DNA of 64,000 bases from Gari tellinella (GCA_922989275.2 OV277871.1:1178001-1242000), one strand, 5' to 3'. Shown: positions 10,610 through 21,637, counted from the first letter of the stretch. The notes: generated by a model from the letters alone, not told the origin. Numbers and translations are program-made.

Positions 10610-11146
10610 AACCCATTACTCCATAAATATGCCTTTTACACCTTTAATGTATTCCTCCACTGATCAAAATAGTTCCACTTTATACAGAAATAAATTTATA
10701 CCATAAGAAATATTTCCTATATCCTAGCAGATGGTAGCTTAAAGCAGGCTGAAAGTAAAGCAGAATGCACCTTAAGGTGCATTCTGCTTTACTTTCAACC
10801 TGCTTTAAGTAGTCATCTCTCTTCAAAATTAGAAACAAGATATGGATTAAAGGACCTGTCTGACATCCTAGCAGATGGTAGCTTAAAGCAGGCTGAAAGT
10901 AAAGCAGAATGCACCTTAAGGTGCATTCTGCTTTACTTTCAACCTGCTTTAAGTAGTCATCTCTCTTCAAAATTAGAAACAAGATATGGGTTAAAGGACC
11001 TGTCTGACATCCTAGCAGATGGTAGCTTAAAGCAGGCTGAAAGTAAAGCAGAATTCACCTTAACATGCATTCTGCTTTACTTTCAACCTGCTTTAAGTAG
11101 TCATCTATCTTGAAAATTAGAAACAAGCTATGGGGTAATGGGTTAA
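10610..11146 (+). mobile_element. HpA copy whose core is tandemly triplicated (144-bp units)
   Basis: A unit beginning ATCCTAGCAGATGGTAGC occurs at 10721, 10865 and 11009, exactly 144 bp apart. Each unit holds a full core-1 hairpin plus the right end. The first two are almost identical; the third has a broken apex (TTCACCTTAACATGC). Only the third ends in GGGGTAATGGGTTAA, and the left TTAA occurs once, so this is a post-insertion tandem amplification. Confidence 0.85.
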
Positions 11147-11297
11147 AGGGTCTGTCTGACATGTCTCTGCGATTGTTTCTTCTTTCTTCTATATGTTATT
11201 AGCCAATGTAATACATGTACTTCCAAATCTGATAATAGATGATAACTTTATAAGGGGTGAAATTTTATGAATATTCAACGGAAGAAGGGTCACAAAA

Positions 11298-11640
11298 TAA
11301 CCCTTTATTCCGTGACCTGTTTCAAGTTTTGTAGACAGGTGACCACTTAAAGCAGGTTGAAAGTAAAGCAGATTGCACCTTAAGGTGCATTCTGCTTTAC
11401 TTTTAGCCTGCTTTAAGTGGACATCTGTTAGAATACAGGGAAAAAAATCTCATAGTTCGTGTTCATAGTTTTGTGGACCATATTGAAAATTGGTTTGTTT
11501 GTTTGTTACCAAATATGTAATCCACATGAAATAAAGTCGTCATTGTTATTATTATTATTATTATTCATGACTGTATAAAGCAGAACTATTTTCTACAGAG
11601 GAAAAACAGATTAAAGGTGTACATATGTGTATAGAGTTAA
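11298..11640 (-). mobile_element. HpA MITE carrying a short retro-insert
   Basis: Reverse HpA with core-1 hairpin (apex GCACCTTAAGGTGC). The segment 11466-11566 is foreign: it ends in AATAAAGTCGTCATTG and an ATT microsatellite, like the 3' end of a LINE or SINE, and interrupts the motif that normally reads CATATTCATGACTG. Confidence 0.65.
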
Positions 11641-11692
11641 TCAGCCACCTTTGTTAATCCTTTCCTCCCCTTACCGCATACCGGAAAGTGCC

Positions 11693-11925
11693 TTAACCTA
11701 TTACCACATAGCCTGTTTCTAGTTTTAAAGAAAGATGATCTCTTAAAGCAGTTTGAAAGTAAAGCAAAATGCGCCTTAAGGCGCATTCTGCTTTACTTTC
11801 AACCTGCTTTAAGCTACCATCTGCTAGAAAAAATTTCTAATGATTCTTATTTGTGACAGTATAAATTGTAAAAAATTTCTAAACTATCTTCAAAACTAGA
11901 AACAGGCTATGGGGTCATGGGTTAA
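11693..11925. mobile_element. HpA copy with two identical-type ends
   Basis: Both termini are the CCATAGCCTGTTTC type (left CACATAGCCTGTTTCTAG, right CTAGAAACAGGCTATGGGG); normal copies have one of these and one CATAAATACGCC end. TTAA flanks both ends. Likely a recombinant between copies. Confidence 0.75.
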
Positions 11926-11999
11926 AAGTCTCGACCTGGATGAGCTCTAGATCTACCATGTTTGTTCTAGTATAGTCAGATTTCAATAATTTTAGCTTG

Positions 12000-12180
12000 C
12001 TTAACTCATTACTCCATAAATACACCTTTTTACCCCTCTAAATTATTATTTCTACACTAAGAAAAGTTGTCCCCACCTCTTTATAAGAATTAAGTCACCC
12101 ATCTATTAAAACTGAAAACAGCTAGGCTTTGGTAAAACAGAAAGATCGATCTACTGCACTTTCATCCTGCTTAAAACCTT
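12000..12180 (+). mobile_element. Degenerate HpA fragment
   Basis: TTAACTCATTACTCCATAAATAC followed by a strongly diverged core. The right end is lost. Confidence 0.5.
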
Positions 12181-12560
12181 TATTCCATAGCCTGTTTAAG
12201 GTTTTGATTTGATTTGATTTGTTATGATTTTACGTTGCCTTTAACAGTATTTCAGTCATATCGTGACATCCAGCTAATTACAGGTGGAGGAAGACCCCAG
12301 AAGCCCTTTATGCACTGTTTTAGACACAAATAGGCAACTGGGTAGAACCACGGACCTTCCGCAAGCCAGCTAGAAGGCTTCCCCCACATGAAAAATCCGA
12401 ACAACCCTACAGGGATTCGAACTCACAGCGGTGAGGAGCCGAGTGATGTAAATCACAGTGACTATACCGCAAGGCCACGGAGGCCCCCTTACGGTTTTGA
12501 AGGCAGGTGACTATTAAAATAGGTTGAAAGTAAAGTAGAATGCACCTAAAAGTGAAATTT
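12173..12560 (-). mobile_element. Reverse HpA copy split by a SINE
   Basis: TTATTCCATAGCCTGTTT is interrupted, then resumes GTTTTGAAGGCAGGTGACT with the left hairpin arm. Confidence 0.6.
12196..12488 (-). mobile_element. tRNA-derived SINE
   Basis: On the minus strand a tRNA-like head contains an A-box-like GTGGCCTTGCGGTATAGTC and B box GAGTTCGAATCCC, then a body with GTCTTCCTCCACCTG and ATATGACTGAAATACTG and a TTTGATTTGATTT-type tail. The body recalls molluscan V-SINE/RUDI-type SINEs (family assignment from memory). AAGGTTTTG and ACGGTTTTG at the two edges look like an imperfect target duplication. Confidence 0.65.
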
Positions 12561-12858
12561 GCTTTATCACATAAATGTGCGAAGTATATAGTGAAATAAA
12601 AATCGTAGTACATACTGTGCATACCAGTATATTTAATACTAATTTTCAAATCATCAAAATACTGTACAACTGCACTGACTGTTAATCAGTTTAGAGACTC
12701 TTTGATCACCATGAGTGATTGAAACATTTCCAAGTGTCCTGAAAAACATTTCTCCGCTGATTCTTTTTCCTAACAGCTGAGGAAAAGGTGAATTTAAGTT
12801 AGAACGTTTGGATTTTTGTGTCAATTGGTGTTTACGTGATAAATAGAATATTAAATTT

Positions 12859-12945
12859 GTGTATTTTCAGCATTGAATTTATTGAACTCGTTGGATAAAA
12901 TTATTTTATCCAACTGGTTCATTAAATTTAAAGCTGAAAACACAC
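12859..12945. repeat. Long hairpin, 42-nt arms, 3-nt loop
   Basis: GTGTATTTTCAGCATTG ... TTGGATAAAA / TTA / TTTTATCCAA ... CAGCTGAAAACACAC, about six mismatches. Unlike core 1 or 2. The right flank (12963-13115) is an HpA end. Confidence 0.75.
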
Positions 12946-13137
12946 TCATTCAATATCCTCTATATACTTTCAGCCTGCTTTAAGATACCAACTACTAGGA
13001 TATTGAAAATTCTTCTTATGTCCCACATTTATTCTTGTATAAAATGGAACTTTTTTCAGTAAAGGAATAAATAAAATGTGTAAAATGGTGTATATATGGA
13101 GTAATGGGTTAAGCTGTCAAATTTTCTTTCAACTTGT

Positions 13138-13285
13138 TTAACCCTTTTCTCATAGCTTGTTTCTAGTTTTGAATATAGGTGACCACTCAAAACAGGTTGA
13201 AAGTGAAGCAAAGTAAAGCTCCATAAGGCGCAAATCTGCTTTACTTTATAGCTGTTTTAAGCTACCATCTGGATAGGTACTGTAA
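13138..13285 (-). mobile_element. HpA partial copy, reverse
   Basis: TTAACCCTTTTCTCATAGC and a disordered core-1 hairpin with extra AAGCAAAGTAAAGC. The far end is missing. Confidence 0.6.
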
Positions 13286-13319
13286 ATGCCTTCTTTGTTT
13301 CATGCTCAAAACTCTTTTA

Positions 13320-13500
13320 CCTCTTTCAGGACTAAGTAACTTTTGTGGGTCATTAAGTTCCCTTGTGGATCCTTTTAGTTACCAAAACATGAACCAGTCT
13401 ACTTGGAATTCTGAGCACTTTAATAAATAATGGTCTTATATAGCAAACAGTGTAGACCCAGACCCCTAAAGGGGCCTGCTGATCAGGGTCTACAGTTTGC
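13320..13500. repeat. Core-2 hairpin with a flank shared with 43310-43500
   Basis: Hairpin AGCAAACAGTGTAGACCC, apex CCCCTAAAGGGG. The flank GAACCAGTCTACTTGGAATT recurs in inverse order after the hairpin at 43322-43382, so the two are copies of one element. Confidence 0.65.
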
Positions 13501-13900
13501 AAATATAATTAGTATTATTTTAAACAGGTCCACTGTGTTGAAAAAGTTACTAGTAGGTGGGCACTAAAATTCCTTAGCGTAGAAATAATTATTTGTATAA
13601 CAACTTTTTTTCTGTGTCTGTATCTTTTAAATTACAAAATAAATATACATGTATAAACAATAACCTGAATTTTATTCCTTGATTGATCCACCACAAGCTA
13701 TAACAATTGAAACCTAAACACTGAGTATATTAGTACAAATTGATTAGCTTCTCTAAAGATCTGTATGGTTAAGTCTTTAAGCTGTTTATTGTTTGTGGCC
13801 AGTGTCCACCCCTACACTTGTCAACTTTAGTTCAGTCATCTGTCCAGTTTAGAGATTAATGTTCAGTGACCTCAAAACTGTACTGTAACCCTTTAACTCT

Positions 13901-14125
13901 TTAACTCTTTGCATGCTGGGTAATTGTTTTCATCTGCAACATTTGTCGTCTGCTACTGTTCTAAAATTAGCATTTTCAAAATTTCTTTTAAATTCAGGGT
14001 CAGAATGGCAAACATTTTGGATCCTGATGAGACGCCGCGTAACGCGGCGTCTCATCTGGATCCAAACTGTTTGCAAAGGCAATCACTGTGGTTGATATAT
14101 CTGCTGCTAGCATGCAAAGAGTTAA
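13901..14125 (+). mobile_element. HpC hairpin MITE, model copy
   Basis: 225 bp, TTAACTCTTTGCATGCTGGG to GCTAGCATGCAAAGAGTTAA. Inverted ends CTCTTTGCATGC, perfect core-2 apex GACGCCGCGTAACGCGGCGTC (about 14030-14052). Confidence 0.92.
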
Positions 14126-14267
14126 ATATTAATGGTTAATTTTTTATACAGACTGTTTACTTTGGAAAAATTTGCTAGTGTTTGTTGATTTTTAGGGCTG
14201 TTTCCAGAAAATATTTATGAAAAAATAAAAGTAAAACAAACAGTGCAGACCCTGATTAGAGCTGGGC

Positions 14268-14472
14268 TCCTAAAAGGCAGGTGACCACTTAAAGCAGGTT
14301 GAAAGTAAAGCCTGCAAGGCACATTCTGCTTTACTTTCAGCCTGCTTTAAGATATCATCTGCTAGGATATGGAAAATATTTGTTATGATTCATATTCATG
14401 ACTATATAAATTGGAACTATTTTGTGCAGTGAAGGAATAAAGTAAAGGTGTATTTATGGGGTAATTGGTTAA
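14268..14472 (-). mobile_element. HpA reverse copy fused to a B-type core
   Basis: The left end is replaced by AAACAGTGCAGACCCTGATTAG then GGCTCCTAAAAGGCAGGTGACC. The hairpin and right end (TTATGGGGTAATTGGTTAA) are HpA. Confidence 0.65.
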
Positions 14473-14659
14473 AGATCCAGATCTAAAACATATACTATCA
14501 AACTTCTCTCATCATATTCACTATTACTATAGTTTGAGATTGTTGGTGTAACCTCCCAAAACCAAAATCCCATAAAACTGGACATATAATTATCTAGGCC
14601 CCCAAATTATACTTAGATCTTCTTGCCAATCCTTCAACAAAAATATATTTAAAACTTTA

Positions 14660-14765
14660 AGACAGGTGCTTGCTTATTTCAGGACAACAGTAATTCAGAA
14701 AGCTCCTTATAATAGGAGCTTTCTGAATTACTGTTCTTCTGCATTAAGCCGTTACCTGTCTTGAA
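14660..14765. repeat. Hairpin of F-like core
   Basis: AAGACAGGTGCTTGCTTATT ... apex GCTCCTTATAATAGGAGC ... TTAAGCCGTTACCTGTCTT; arms about 45 nt. Confidence 0.7.
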
Positions 14766-14880
14766 CAACTCCAAAACCAATCTATTTTGAATGGCTCCTA
14801 AACTTTCCTTATCTAGAAAACTCTTTTGAACCAGCAGTCCAGAGAGAGTTTGGTTTTCAGAGGTGGTATTGTTCGATTTT

Positions 14881-15365
14881 TCTGACCTGTCGGAGTTATT
14901 TTTAAAACAGAATAGTTCATAATGGTAAATAGATAACAGGGTAACATCGGATCTATATAGTCGTACACTTTCCAACTTGAGATAACATGATCCTCGTGCA
15001 GCACGAGACCCTTGCGCTAACTTTACTGATATTTTATTCTTTCCCAACAAACGCATTTCTATACTAAAACTATTATTTCCATTGCAAACAGGTTGGAGCC
15101 AGATCAGATGCCGGGTTACCCGGCGTCTGATCAGGCTCCAACCTGTTTGCTACTCAGATTAAAAATATAATTAAAATTTCTTAAAGTAAATTTCCACAGT
15201 TTAGTGCATTGCGTTTGCGTTTAAACGGGAAAGAATAAGGTATCCTCTACTGTACATTGCGCACAAAAATTACAGCTATCCGTATCATTAACCGTATGTA
15301 GAGAAAACTCATCCCTTTGAAAGTTTTAGAATGTTCCAATCTAAAAATAACTCTGACAGGTCAGA
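14881..15365. mobile_element. 485-bp element with 24-bp inverted ends around an HpE-like unit
   Basis: TCTGACCTGTCGGAGTTATT at the left and the inverse at 15342-15365 match at 23 of 24 positions. Inside is a unit like HpE: TTTTATTCTTTCCC, core 2 (GATGCCGGGTTACCCGGCGTC, about 15109-15129), GGGAAAGAATAAGG. A truncated inverse copy lies at 4245-4700. Confidence 0.7.
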
Positions 15366-15406
15366 AGAAAACACTAATATTTGTTTGGTATATGAAAAAA
15401 GCTAAC

Positions 15407-15459
15407 CTCTTCTTCTTCATTTTTCGTTGCGGAATCACAAAGCACTGGGGTCGGCCTGA
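15407..15459 (-). CDS. Candidate exon of gene X
   Basis: 53-nt minus-strand segment between ACTAATGCCAG and GTTAGC. The frame RPTPVLCDSATKNEEEE is open. It starts with the last two bases of a codon, matching the single base left by 17011-17063, and ends in phase 0, matching the start of 5837-5986. That frame agreement is the main support; on its own it is too short to be sure. Confidence 0.45.
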
Positions 15460-15582
15460 CTGGCATTAGTAAACAGCACTGAACACAATCAGATGGCACT
15501 AACCTACACAGGTTATTTCAAAGTCTTCCACACAAATGACAATAGTAAACCATCTCCCTCACAGGAAGTCCTTATCACAACG

Positions 15583-15772
15583 TTGAATGCTGGGTAATTT
15601 TTTGTCAGTTGTCTTCTGCTACTGTTTACAACCAAAAAAAAAAATTCAAACTGGGTCAGAAGTGTCAAACAGTTTGGATCCTGATGAGACATCACATTAT
15701 GTGGCATCTCAAGATCCAAAAAGTTTGCAAAGATTATTGTGGTTTCAGTGCCAGCATGCTAAAAGTTATATA
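15583..15772 (+). mobile_element. HpC degenerate copy
   Basis: TTGAATGCTGGGTAATT ... core-2 apex GACATCACATTATGTGGCATC ... CCAGCATGCTAAAAGTTA. Confidence 0.7.
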
Positions 15773-15837
15773 TTCCTCCTAGAAATGCTTTTTCATGCTT
15801 CAATGTCTTGATAAAAAAAAAAATTCTCCATCTTGAC

Positions 15838-16166
15838 AGGTGACTAGCTGTTTAAAGCAGGCTAAAACTAAAGCATAAGGCTCCTTAAGGAGTTTTCTGC
15901 TTTATTTTCAGCCTGCTTTAAGCTTTAACCCATTAAAATGCGCCTTTTTATGCCCTTAATTAAAATCTCCACTGAAGCAATATTTCAAATTTATACAGTT
16001 ATAAATATGTATGATAAAAAATATTTTCAATATTCAAGCAGATGGTGGCTTAAAGCAGGCTAAAAGTAAAGCAGAATGTGCTTTATAAAGGCACATTCTG
16101 CTTTACTTTCAATCTGCTTTAAGTGGTTACCTATTATCAAAAACAGACTATGGGGTAATGGGTTAA
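15838..16166 (+). mobile_element. F-like hairpin with adjoining HpA copy
   Basis: A hairpin with GACAGGTGACTAGCTG and apex GGCTCCTTAAGGAG (15838-15922) is followed by an HpA copy (TTAA 15925 to 16166, apex GTGCTTTATAAAGGCAC). The hairpin's right flank resumes at 16167 with GCAATCACCTGTCTC, so HpA is inserted in it. Confidence 0.7.
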
Positions 16167-16509
16167 GCAATCACCTGTCTCAAAAACTGATATCCACACT
16201 ATGAAGAAAAGGGTTAAGCCAAGGTTAAGGTGTCCGACAAATATTGTTATATCTTGTGTTAAGATTTCTTTTGGCAGTCAAACTGGACAATTACGTTAAT
16301 AGTCGAGATCTAAGTGGAAAATAAGATTACTTTAATTGAAATCAACGGCTCCTCACACTAGTTACAATACAGGGGGGAAGGTATTTCAAATATTGGTGAA
16401 AATGAAAAAGTGTGTATTGAGCGGATAATTAAATAGCTTTAAAAACTTAAAGAAAATAATTATAAAGATAAATAACACATTTAGCTGACCATAAATATGG
16501 CAAAGTGCT

Positions 16510-16724
16510 TTAACTCTCCTGACGGCAAAGTAATATTTGTCAGCTGCATCAATAGATGTTGTCTGTAATTGGTCTAAAAATAGAATTTTTGAAAATTATT
16601 TTCAAAATAGACAGTATCAAACAGTTTGGATCCTGATGAGACACTGCATAATGTGGCGTCTCATCTAGATCCAAAGTGTTTGCAACAGAAATCACAGTTT
16701 TGCTGCTAGCATGCAAAGAGTTAA
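16510..16724 (+). mobile_element. HpC hairpin MITE
   Basis: TTAACTCTCCTGACGGCAAA to CTAGCATGCAAAGAGTTAA; core-2 apex GACACTGCATAATGTGGCGTC. Confidence 0.8.
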
Positions 16725-16965
16725 CCCAGTACCTCATAGCCTGTTTCTAATTTTGAAAGCAGATGTCCACTTAAAGCAGGTTGAAAGTAAAGCAGAATGT
16801 GCCTTAAGGCACAATCTGCTTTACTTTCAGCCTGCTTTAAGCTATTATCTGCTAAGTAACAGAAAATATTTTTTACAATACATATTCATGACTGTATAAA
16901 AGGGAACTATTTTCTTCAGTGGAGGAACAAATTATAGGCGTTAAAAGGTGTATTTTAAGCATGGT
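16721..16965 (-). mobile_element. HpA reverse copy sharing the HpC TTAA
   Basis: Begins at the same TTAA (16721-16724) that ends the HpC copy. Core-1 apex GTGCCTTAAGGCAC. The far end is degraded near GGTGTATTTTAAGC. Confidence 0.75.
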
Positions 16966-17010
16966 GTTTGGGTGTGTTTGTATCTAGAATCTATAAAATA
17001 TTGAAATTAC

Positions 17011-17063
17011 CTACAGACATTATGTTGACCATTGCTTTTCCCATACCTTTATCTCTGTAATGA
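17011..17063 (-). CDS. Candidate exon of gene X
   Basis: 53-nt minus-strand segment between TATTTTCAG and GTAATT, reading HYRDKGMGKAMVNIMSV in the only long open frame. It ends one base into a codon; the candidate exon at 15407-15459 supplies the other two. It begins with one base completing a codon from an exon not found. Protein-like composition and phase fit support it; a chance open frame of this length is also possible. Confidence 0.45.
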
Positions 17064-17137
17064 CTGAAAATATTTTTCTTCTTTATTTCAAAATGGAAAA
17101 AAATTGGTATATGTAAGATGAGAATTTTGACTATATA

Positions 17138-17500
17138 CAGTAAAACCTCTCTGTCACAGCCATTAAAACGAAAGCTAATTGACTGTATAAAAGACAGGTG
17201 ACAGCTTAAGCAAGGTGACAGTAAAACAGAAAACCTCTAAAGACTCAGCTTTCTGTTTTTCTGTCACCTTGCTTTAACCCATTACCCCATCAATACGCCT
17301 TTTTACGACTTTAATTTATTCCTCCACTGAAGAAAATAGTTTCAATTTATTCAGTCAGGAACATGCAGCATAAGAAATATTTTCTATATTCAAACAGATG
17401 ATAGCTTAAAGCAGGCTGAAAGTAAAGCAGAATGTGCCTTAAGGCGCATTCCGCTTTACTTTCAACCTGCTTTAAGTGGTCAACTATCTTTAAAACACTC
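17138..17500. mobile_element. HpF MITE with HpA inserted at an internal TTAA
   Basis: CAGTAAAACCTCTCTGTCAC with an F hairpin; the right arm CACCTTGCTTTAA is cut by HpA (TTAA 17274). The HpA right end and the HpF right end have decayed. The same junction occurs at 25892. Confidence 0.75.
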
Positions 17501-17571
17501 TAACAGTCTGAGCACTGACTTTCTCTATGGACTCTTCCAATTTCTAAATAATGATCCATTTACGCTGAGTC

Positions 17572-17836
17572 TTAACCCTTTACCGCAAAAATATGCCCTG
17601 TTTACCCTTTAATTTATTCCTCCACAGAAGAATATAGTTCCATTTTTTAATATACAGTCACAAATTTATATCTGAAGATATGCATATATTTGCTATATTC
17701 AAGCAGATGATAGCTTAAAGCAGGCTGAAAGTAAAGCAGAATGCGCCTTAAGGCACATTCTGCTTTACTTTCAACTTGCTAAATAAGTAGTCACCTATTT
17801 TCAAAACTAGAAACAGGCTATGAGGTAATGGGTTAA
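17572..17836 (+). mobile_element. HpA hairpin MITE
   Basis: TTAACCCTTTACCGCAAAAA to GAGGTAATGGGTTAA; apex GCGCCTTAAGGCAC. Confidence 0.85.
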
Positions 17837-17867
17837 GGGGTTTGTCAAAACAATAACATTTTGACTT

Positions 17868-18001
17868 ATGGCAAACAGTGCAAACCCTGATCAGAAGGTT
17901 CCTTCCTGAACAGTGAACATTCTGATGTACTTTTAATGTGCTTCGAGTGGTCATCTGACATAAAAAACTAGAAACCTGTTACTGGGGCACTAAAGGGTCA
18001 A
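17868..18001. repeat. Chimera of a B-type left arm and an HpA right end
   Basis: GCAAACAGTGCAAACCCTGATC passes without a hairpin into CGAGTGGTCATCTGACAT and CTAGAAACCTGTTACTGGGG. Confidence 0.5.
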
Positions 18002-18198
18002 GAGGGGTTTTACTACATACATATACATAATATATTGAACATAAATTGAAATTTGAGGACCTATAAATAGTTCACAAGTAGGATTCCAAGACATCTTGAA
18101 TAAGATTATCCAGTGAAATAAATTGAAAAATAACCATAGATTAGTAGTGTAGCTCTTACAGTGCTAATAAATAGTCACTTCAATGCCAAACAGTTTAA

Positions 18199-18449
18199 GT
18201 AACTCTTTGAACCCTAGTCACGCATATATGCACCATTTGCAAACAGAGTACCTGTGAGAAGTACAATTGTCCTATGCAAACGGTGTAGACCCTGATCAGA
18301 GGGCTCCTTACGGAGCCCTCTGATCAGGATCTACACTGTTTGTCATTTTGACATATATTTTAAAATTCGACCCTAAAAAGTCAAAAATGGACTAGACTAA
18401 ATTGAAAACTGGAATTGTCCATTTGAGGTTACAGGGAGGAAAGGGTTAA
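18199..18449 (+). mobile_element. HpB hairpin MITE
   Basis: TAACTCTTTGAACCCTAGTC ... core-2 hairpin with apex GGGCTCCTTACGGAGCCC ... CAGGGAGGAAAGGGTTAA. Same layout as the copy at 58537-58787. Confidence 0.85.
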
Positions 18450-18737
18450 CTACAGTTCATAGGTGACTGGTCAATTAACTTAGTATCTGATCAGGATCAA
18501 ATCTGAGTGTAGGTTGGAAAACATTTCTAGAAATATAAACAGAAATAGTTCAGTTGTAAAAGTTTGATAGCAGACAGCTATTTTGAAGGAGACAACATTT
18601 CTTTCAGCATTTAAAGTTCAATGAGGTAATACTACTGAAGTGGTCAAAGATTTATTATATAATGTTCAAAAAGCTTTTCCTTTTTAGTATTGAAATAAGC
18701 CAATAGTACAGTCAAAATTGTGTTCAATGGTCACAGA

Positions 18738-19045
18738 TTAACCCATTACCCCATAAATATGCCTTTTTACGCCTTTAATTTATTCCTTCACTGAAGAAAA
18801 TAGCTCCAATTTATAGTCATGAATATGTACCATTAGAAATATTTTCTATATTGTAGTAGATGATAGTTAATTTATTCCTCCACAGAAGAAAATGGTTCCA
18901 ATTTATACAGCCATGAATATGTATCATAATAAATAGTTTCTATATTCTAGCAGATAGTAGCTTAAAGCATGCTGAAAGTAAAGCAGAATTCTGCTTTACT
19001 TTCAACCTGCTTTAAGTGTTCACTTATCTTCAAAACTAGACACTA
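18738..19045 (+). mobile_element. HpA copy with duplicated left part
   Basis: The segment from TTTATTCCTTCACTGAAG to the TATATT box occurs twice before the hairpin. The apex is shortened to GCAGAATTCTGC. The right end is degraded. Confidence 0.7.
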
Positions 19046-19333
19046 AGATACAGATCCTGAAAACAAGTTATTTTAGAGTACTGTATAACATGCTTCATTT
19101 CCTAATAGAAGGATTGATTCCAGGGGATTTACTGTAAGTAATGAATTGAACTTGAGCCTTATGCATTCCATGGCACCAAGCTGTCTGGATAATGAAGGGT
19201 GGGGTGACCCAAGTCTATATTGAGCTTCCATTCCTTAGATGAACCAGTAGTCTTTGACCTTTGACTAAACAGAAACACATTGACATTTTTACCTACTCCT
19301 AAAATGCCTCAAGTTGTTGTTTTTGAAAATCTC

Positions 19334-19910
19334 TAACCCATTACCCCATAGTCAGCTTATATCCATAAATATGCCTTTTTATGTGTTTAATTTATTCCTC
19401 TACTGAAGAAAATAGTTCCAATTTATACTGTTACAAATAAGATTCATAAGAAATATTTTCTATATTCTAGCAGATAAAAGTTTAAAGCAGGCTGCTTTTT
19501 GTGGTCACCTATCTTTAAAACTAGAAACAGGCTATGGGGTAAAGAGTTAAAGCAGGTTTAAAGTTAAGCAGAATGTGCCTTAAAGCGTTTCTGCTTTACT
19601 TCCAGCCTGCTTTAAGCTAACATCTACTAGGTAGTAAAACAAAATCCTACAATTCATATTAATGACTGTTTAAACTGGAGATATTTTCTTCAGTGGAGCA
19701 ATAAATAAGAGGCGCATTTATGGGGTAATGGGTGAACCCATTACCTTATGGCCTGCTTCCCATTTTGGAGGCAAGTGACTATTTAAAACAGGTTGATCAC
19801 TGTAAATGTATATTCATGACTGTAAAAATTGGAACTACGTTTTCAGTGGAGGAATATATTAAAGGCGTAAAAAGGCATATTAACTGGATAATGGGTTCAA
19901 GGAGGATTCT
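19334..19910. mobile_element. Chain of three HpA copies
   Basis: A forward copy lacking most of its hairpin (19334-19550), a reverse copy starting at the same TTAA (19547-about 19735) and a reverse copy without a hairpin (about 19733-19910) follow one another. Confidence 0.7.
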
Positions 19911-20029
19911 GCTGTCCTATCCACCAGTATTCAACCTGTATTATTTCTGCAGGAGCCCTCTGATAAGAGTCTTCACTGTTAGCATAAAACAAGTGTATTC
20001 AGGTTTGTTAATGATGAGTGTGCTACATT

Positions 20030-20695
20030 AATCCATTACCCCATAAGTATGTTTTTATACCTTTAAATTATTCCTCCATGGAAAAAAATAGTTCCAATTT
20101 ACACAGTAATGAATATGAATCAGAAGAATTTGTTTTTAGACTGGCGACTTGTTGCCAGTCTTAAGTAACCATACTTCCAAATCAATGCTCCAAGCTGGCG
20201 AAGCAACCTTAACTTTCTGAGATATTAATGCGCCATAGGTGTATCCACATACACATCGTTAAGGGCTGCGATAGTTTGTCTAGGATCCAGAACTTTAAAT
20301 CTGATCAAACGCTTGGGTTTTTATTAAGAAGATGATAAGCTTCGATGTAAGAAATTATTTGTAGCAATATTTAACTGAAACATACATTTGATACCGATGA
20401 ATTCAATAAATGACTAGATAAATGGGGTTGTTAATCCGCCCCTGGTAATTTCTACACTTCAGGACACAGAGCGATCGCTGGTGTGTAATCTGGTCTAAAT
20501 AGTGCAGTGGAAAATCCATTTTAACATATCATTATTGAAGTGTTTGCTAACATTTTCGCAATAAACCATAAATATACAAAACGCTTCATATTATGACAGC
20601 GATTACGGCTGTATTGATAATATCCCATGGAAATATTCACAGTGAGACTCAGGTTAACAGATGGCATATAGTATTTTGTTTTCACGCTTATTATA
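20030..20695. other. HpA left-end fragment, then about 550 bp of unassigned sequence
   Basis: 20030-20130 is an HpA left end (CATTACCCCATAAGTATG). The rest is not in any repeat I see and has no convincing open frame or exon. A small inverted repeat, ACTGGCGACTTGTTGCCAGT, lies at 20140-20160. Confidence 0.4.
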
Positions 20696-20909
20696 CAGTG
20701 AACCCCCTCTATATTAGGACCACAAAATTGTGTTATTTATTAGGACCTGGTGTTTAAAAATGTGACGGCTTACAGCAAGTTGGCTTTTAAACAAACAGAA
20801 ACACCTTTAGGGGCTTTTTGTTGTACTGTTAGTTGGTTTAAGCTGTCACCTGAGATGTTTACAATTAATCGGCTAGCTTTTTAGTAGTCGTAGTAAAGAG
20901 GTTTCACTG
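20696..20909. mobile_element. HpF MITE
   Basis: CAGTGAACCCCCTCTATATT to AGTAAAGAGGTTTCACTG, flanked by TA; hairpin with apex ACACCTTTAGGGGCT. Confidence 0.8.
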
Positions 20910-20924
20910 TACTCGGCTGGTAGT

Positions 20925-21635
20925 TTCGCCCCGAAACGACGTTTCGAGCCCAAAGCAGTTCCACCCTGGTCGTTTCCAACCCTGGTAGTTTCGCCCCCAA
21001 TATAAAATATGCATCTAAGGTATTAAAGTTTTTAAAATTGATGTAGATTTAAATGTTACTTAAATCGGACGTTGATTAGATAAAAAGTACTATAGGACGT
21101 GAAAAGGATCATCGAGAATAAAAGCAGACATCAATTATGTGCGAATGTGTGAAGTGTGCCGCCAAAGTGTGCTGCCTGTGATTGACGCATGGCTAATTGT
21201 TTGATTGCATTAAAGGTGTTATTGTTTTGCTCTTTGACCTATTGTTGTAACCGTTAGTTACATTAACCACAGAATTATACACTGATTGTATAATTCCGTG
21301 CATTAACCACTTCACTGCCTTACCTAAGGTACATTGGGTATTGGCCAACAGTTTTGATTCTCATCAAACGCGTAACACAGCTTCTGATCAAGATCCAAAC
21401 TTTAACTGATATCAAAAACACATAAAAAAACTCTTTTTTTGTTTACGTAGACACTGGATTAAAGCAGACGACATATTGGTAGTTAAGAGGATTAACTTAA
21501 CGTATAGATCTGTTTCCAATCAGTATCCAGTGACGTAGGAGAAAGAATCGTCGCATAGCAAACTTTTTTATTTTTAAGGTCGTCTGCATTTACTTCTCAA
21601 CATTCAACTTTAAGTATCTTGACTGAAACTATGAG
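20925..21635. other. Unassigned sequence with a GTAGTTTCGCCCC short repeat
   Basis: GGTAGTTTCGCCCCGAAACG at 20928 and CCTGGTAGTTTCGCCCCC near 20980 are partial repeats. A small inverted repeat with ACATTAACCACAGAATTATAC lies near 21260-21310. Degraded core-2 remnants occur near 21340-21410. No exon seen. Confidence 0.35.
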
Positions 21636-21637
21636 TA

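Noticed and set aside
10680..10982. 100-codon minus-strand frame
   Set aside because: It is the translation of two tandem HpA hairpin units; the repeated peptide simply mirrors the DNA repeat.
13913..14139. Frames containing LDPDETPR or [17 protein letters not shown]
   Set aside because: Translations of the core-2 hairpin, not proteins.
19100..19320. Possible minus-strand exon after GTTTCTGTTTAG
   Set aside because: One frame is open for about 33 codons, but no donor fits and the phase does not match the neighbouring candidate exons.
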